From Symsagittifera roscoffensis (taxonomy: Eukaryota > Xenacoelomorpha > Acoela > Convolutidae), in contig NC_087071.1 in assembly GCF_963678635.1 (NCBI RefSeq), forward strand, positions 23,388,013 through 23,452,012: DNA of 64,000 bases, in the 5' to 3' direction. This document shows positions 62,811 through 64,000 of this stretch, one piece after another; position 1 is the stretch's first letter; every line of letters starts with the position of its first letter. The position numbers and the translations under genes are program-made. A model generated the notes under the pieces. The model was not told where the DNA came from. It saw nothing but the letters and a program-made list of their open reading frames with translations, and searched no databases.

Positions 62811-64000
62811 AAAACATCAGATTGTTTAAAAAACATCAGCATGTTAGTATAATATTAAAAAATCAAAACGAAATTTTGAGATCAAAAAATTGGGAAAATA
62901 ACAAACTCTCAGAATACGTAGGCGGGATTTGAAAATTTATCGCTTAATACAATTTATGTAATAATTTGATATATCATTTTATGAATATTGTTTTGACACT
63001 TTCTATGATTTTTGATCAATGTGTACATATAAGTTAGATTTGTAAACCTGAAGATGAACAAAAATTGAGCAAAAACCTTCGCTCAATATACAACTTTATT
63101 GTAATAGCGCTTATAGAGTTGTCGATAAATTTAATATTGTGCAGCAATCTGTACTCCATTATCCTGAGGAGCGCGAAGCATGTTTTAGTTTTTTTACAAA
63201 AAAGTAAGATAATCAGATGGTTGGGACTCAAACATCGTCAATAAAAGTAAGAAATTCAGATGGTTAGAAATCCAACCAATCAGACAGAAAAATAAAGCCT
63301 GCAAAGAACAAATTGAAACTGAAATAAACTCAAAATGATAAACAACATACAAGCTACTACTGTAACAGATAATTAAACTACATTACCCTTTGGATTCACT
63401 TGTCTCTGCAAACAAAAAACATCTACGAACAAACTTTTATCATTAATAGTGCCGAGTACACAGGCAGCGTTCGCAACATACCTTGCGAAGGAGGTTCTCC
63501 GCTTGAGAAAACTACTTGCCTGAGTTTCTCGATACATGTGCTGAAGTTCTCACAGATCTTAATTAGAGAAACCTCTAAAATTAATTAAATCTTTTTGTTT
63601 TCTCAAAAAATTTGTAGAATCTTTTATGCGAAAGTTTACGGAACAGTATTTATTGTCAGATAAAAAAATGTTAATTAAAAAGATAACAGACTTTAAAAAA
63701 AAAATAAAAAACACATGAAAATGTGTTAAAGATGTGCATTCAACAATTTCTTTTGCTAATTTTCTTGCTAATCGAAGATCGTAAAAAAGGGACCAACACG
63801 TCAATAAATCAAAAATGTTTGATAAAACATCAACACTTTTAAAAGAAAAATCTAAAATTTTTTATGTCATCTTTTTTTAAAATCAGCTTGAATTTTCTGA
63901 GCTTGCACTTTGTTGTTTCTACTTTTTCGATTTGAAAATACATTATTGCTAGGTTGTAAGTTTTTTCTATATTTTGTTTTCGCTAGAAATTTTTGGTTCT
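62811..64000. other. No gene seen
   Basis: AT-rich DNA to the window end. Short frames have no domain, splice context or repeat partner elsewhere in the window. Confidence 0.5.

Noticed and set aside
1-64000. CRISPR arrays, bacterial operons, Shine-Dalgarno sites, rRNA genes
   Set aside because: No regularly spaced identical short repeats, no clustered intact ORFs with ribosome-binding sites and no rRNA-like sequence. The genes have introns and the repeats are animal retroelements.

Overview
This is an AT-rich, repeat-laden stretch of an invertebrate animal genome. Genes have spliceosomal introns with GT/AG borders and a mitochondrial-type leader, and animal-typical Ty3/gypsy, BEL/Pao, LINE and Penelope-like elements sit side by side. 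I cannot name the species. There are no bacterial operons, rRNA genes or CRISPR arrays. Only two host genes can be supported: an enoyl-CoA delta-isomerase (three exons, minus strand, 37280-51777) and an F-box-type gene (26848-29934, minus strand, probably two exons).

Layout. 1-4353: non-coding DNA with one near-perfect palindromic MITE (1039-1323). 4354-4950 and 23736-23941: a decayed LINE-ORF1-like relic split by a very large LTR retroelement. 4951-23731: the LTR element, 18,781 bp, transcribed on the minus strand, with near-identical TG...CA LTRs and a 4-bp target duplication. It carries a basic ORF0, a one-frame Gag-Pol (two in-frame stops and one frameshift), RNase H and a DD35E integrase. 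Beyond pol come two short membrane ORFs, a 375-codon open frame with no ATG, a secreted/envelope-like glycoprotein with its membrane part in another frame, a Pro/Ser-rich ORF and a second unknown domain. 25085-25858: a LINE 3' end. 26848-29934: the F-box-type gene. 29997-36850: hairpins, a degenerate ~130-180 bp tandem repeat family, a ~470 bp repeat and tRNA-like SINE remnants.

37280-51777: the isomerase gene. Its first intron is 13.3 kb and holds a dead BEL/Pao element, part of which (4.46 kb) was duplicated in tandem after it died, plus a LINE fragment. 51885-57296: a nested stack just upstream of the isomerase start. A 5'-truncated LINE interrupts a Penelope-like element (PLE) and is itself interrupted by a PLE fragment, each insertion with a visible target duplication. 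The PLE reverse transcriptase carries a complete PHD-type zinc finger between its motif B and the YVDD box. 57440-64000: another copy of the tandem-repeat family and two further PLE relics.

The items most worth following up are the giant envelope-bearing element with its unexplained accessory ORFs, and the PLE reverse transcriptase with a PHD finger inside the palm.
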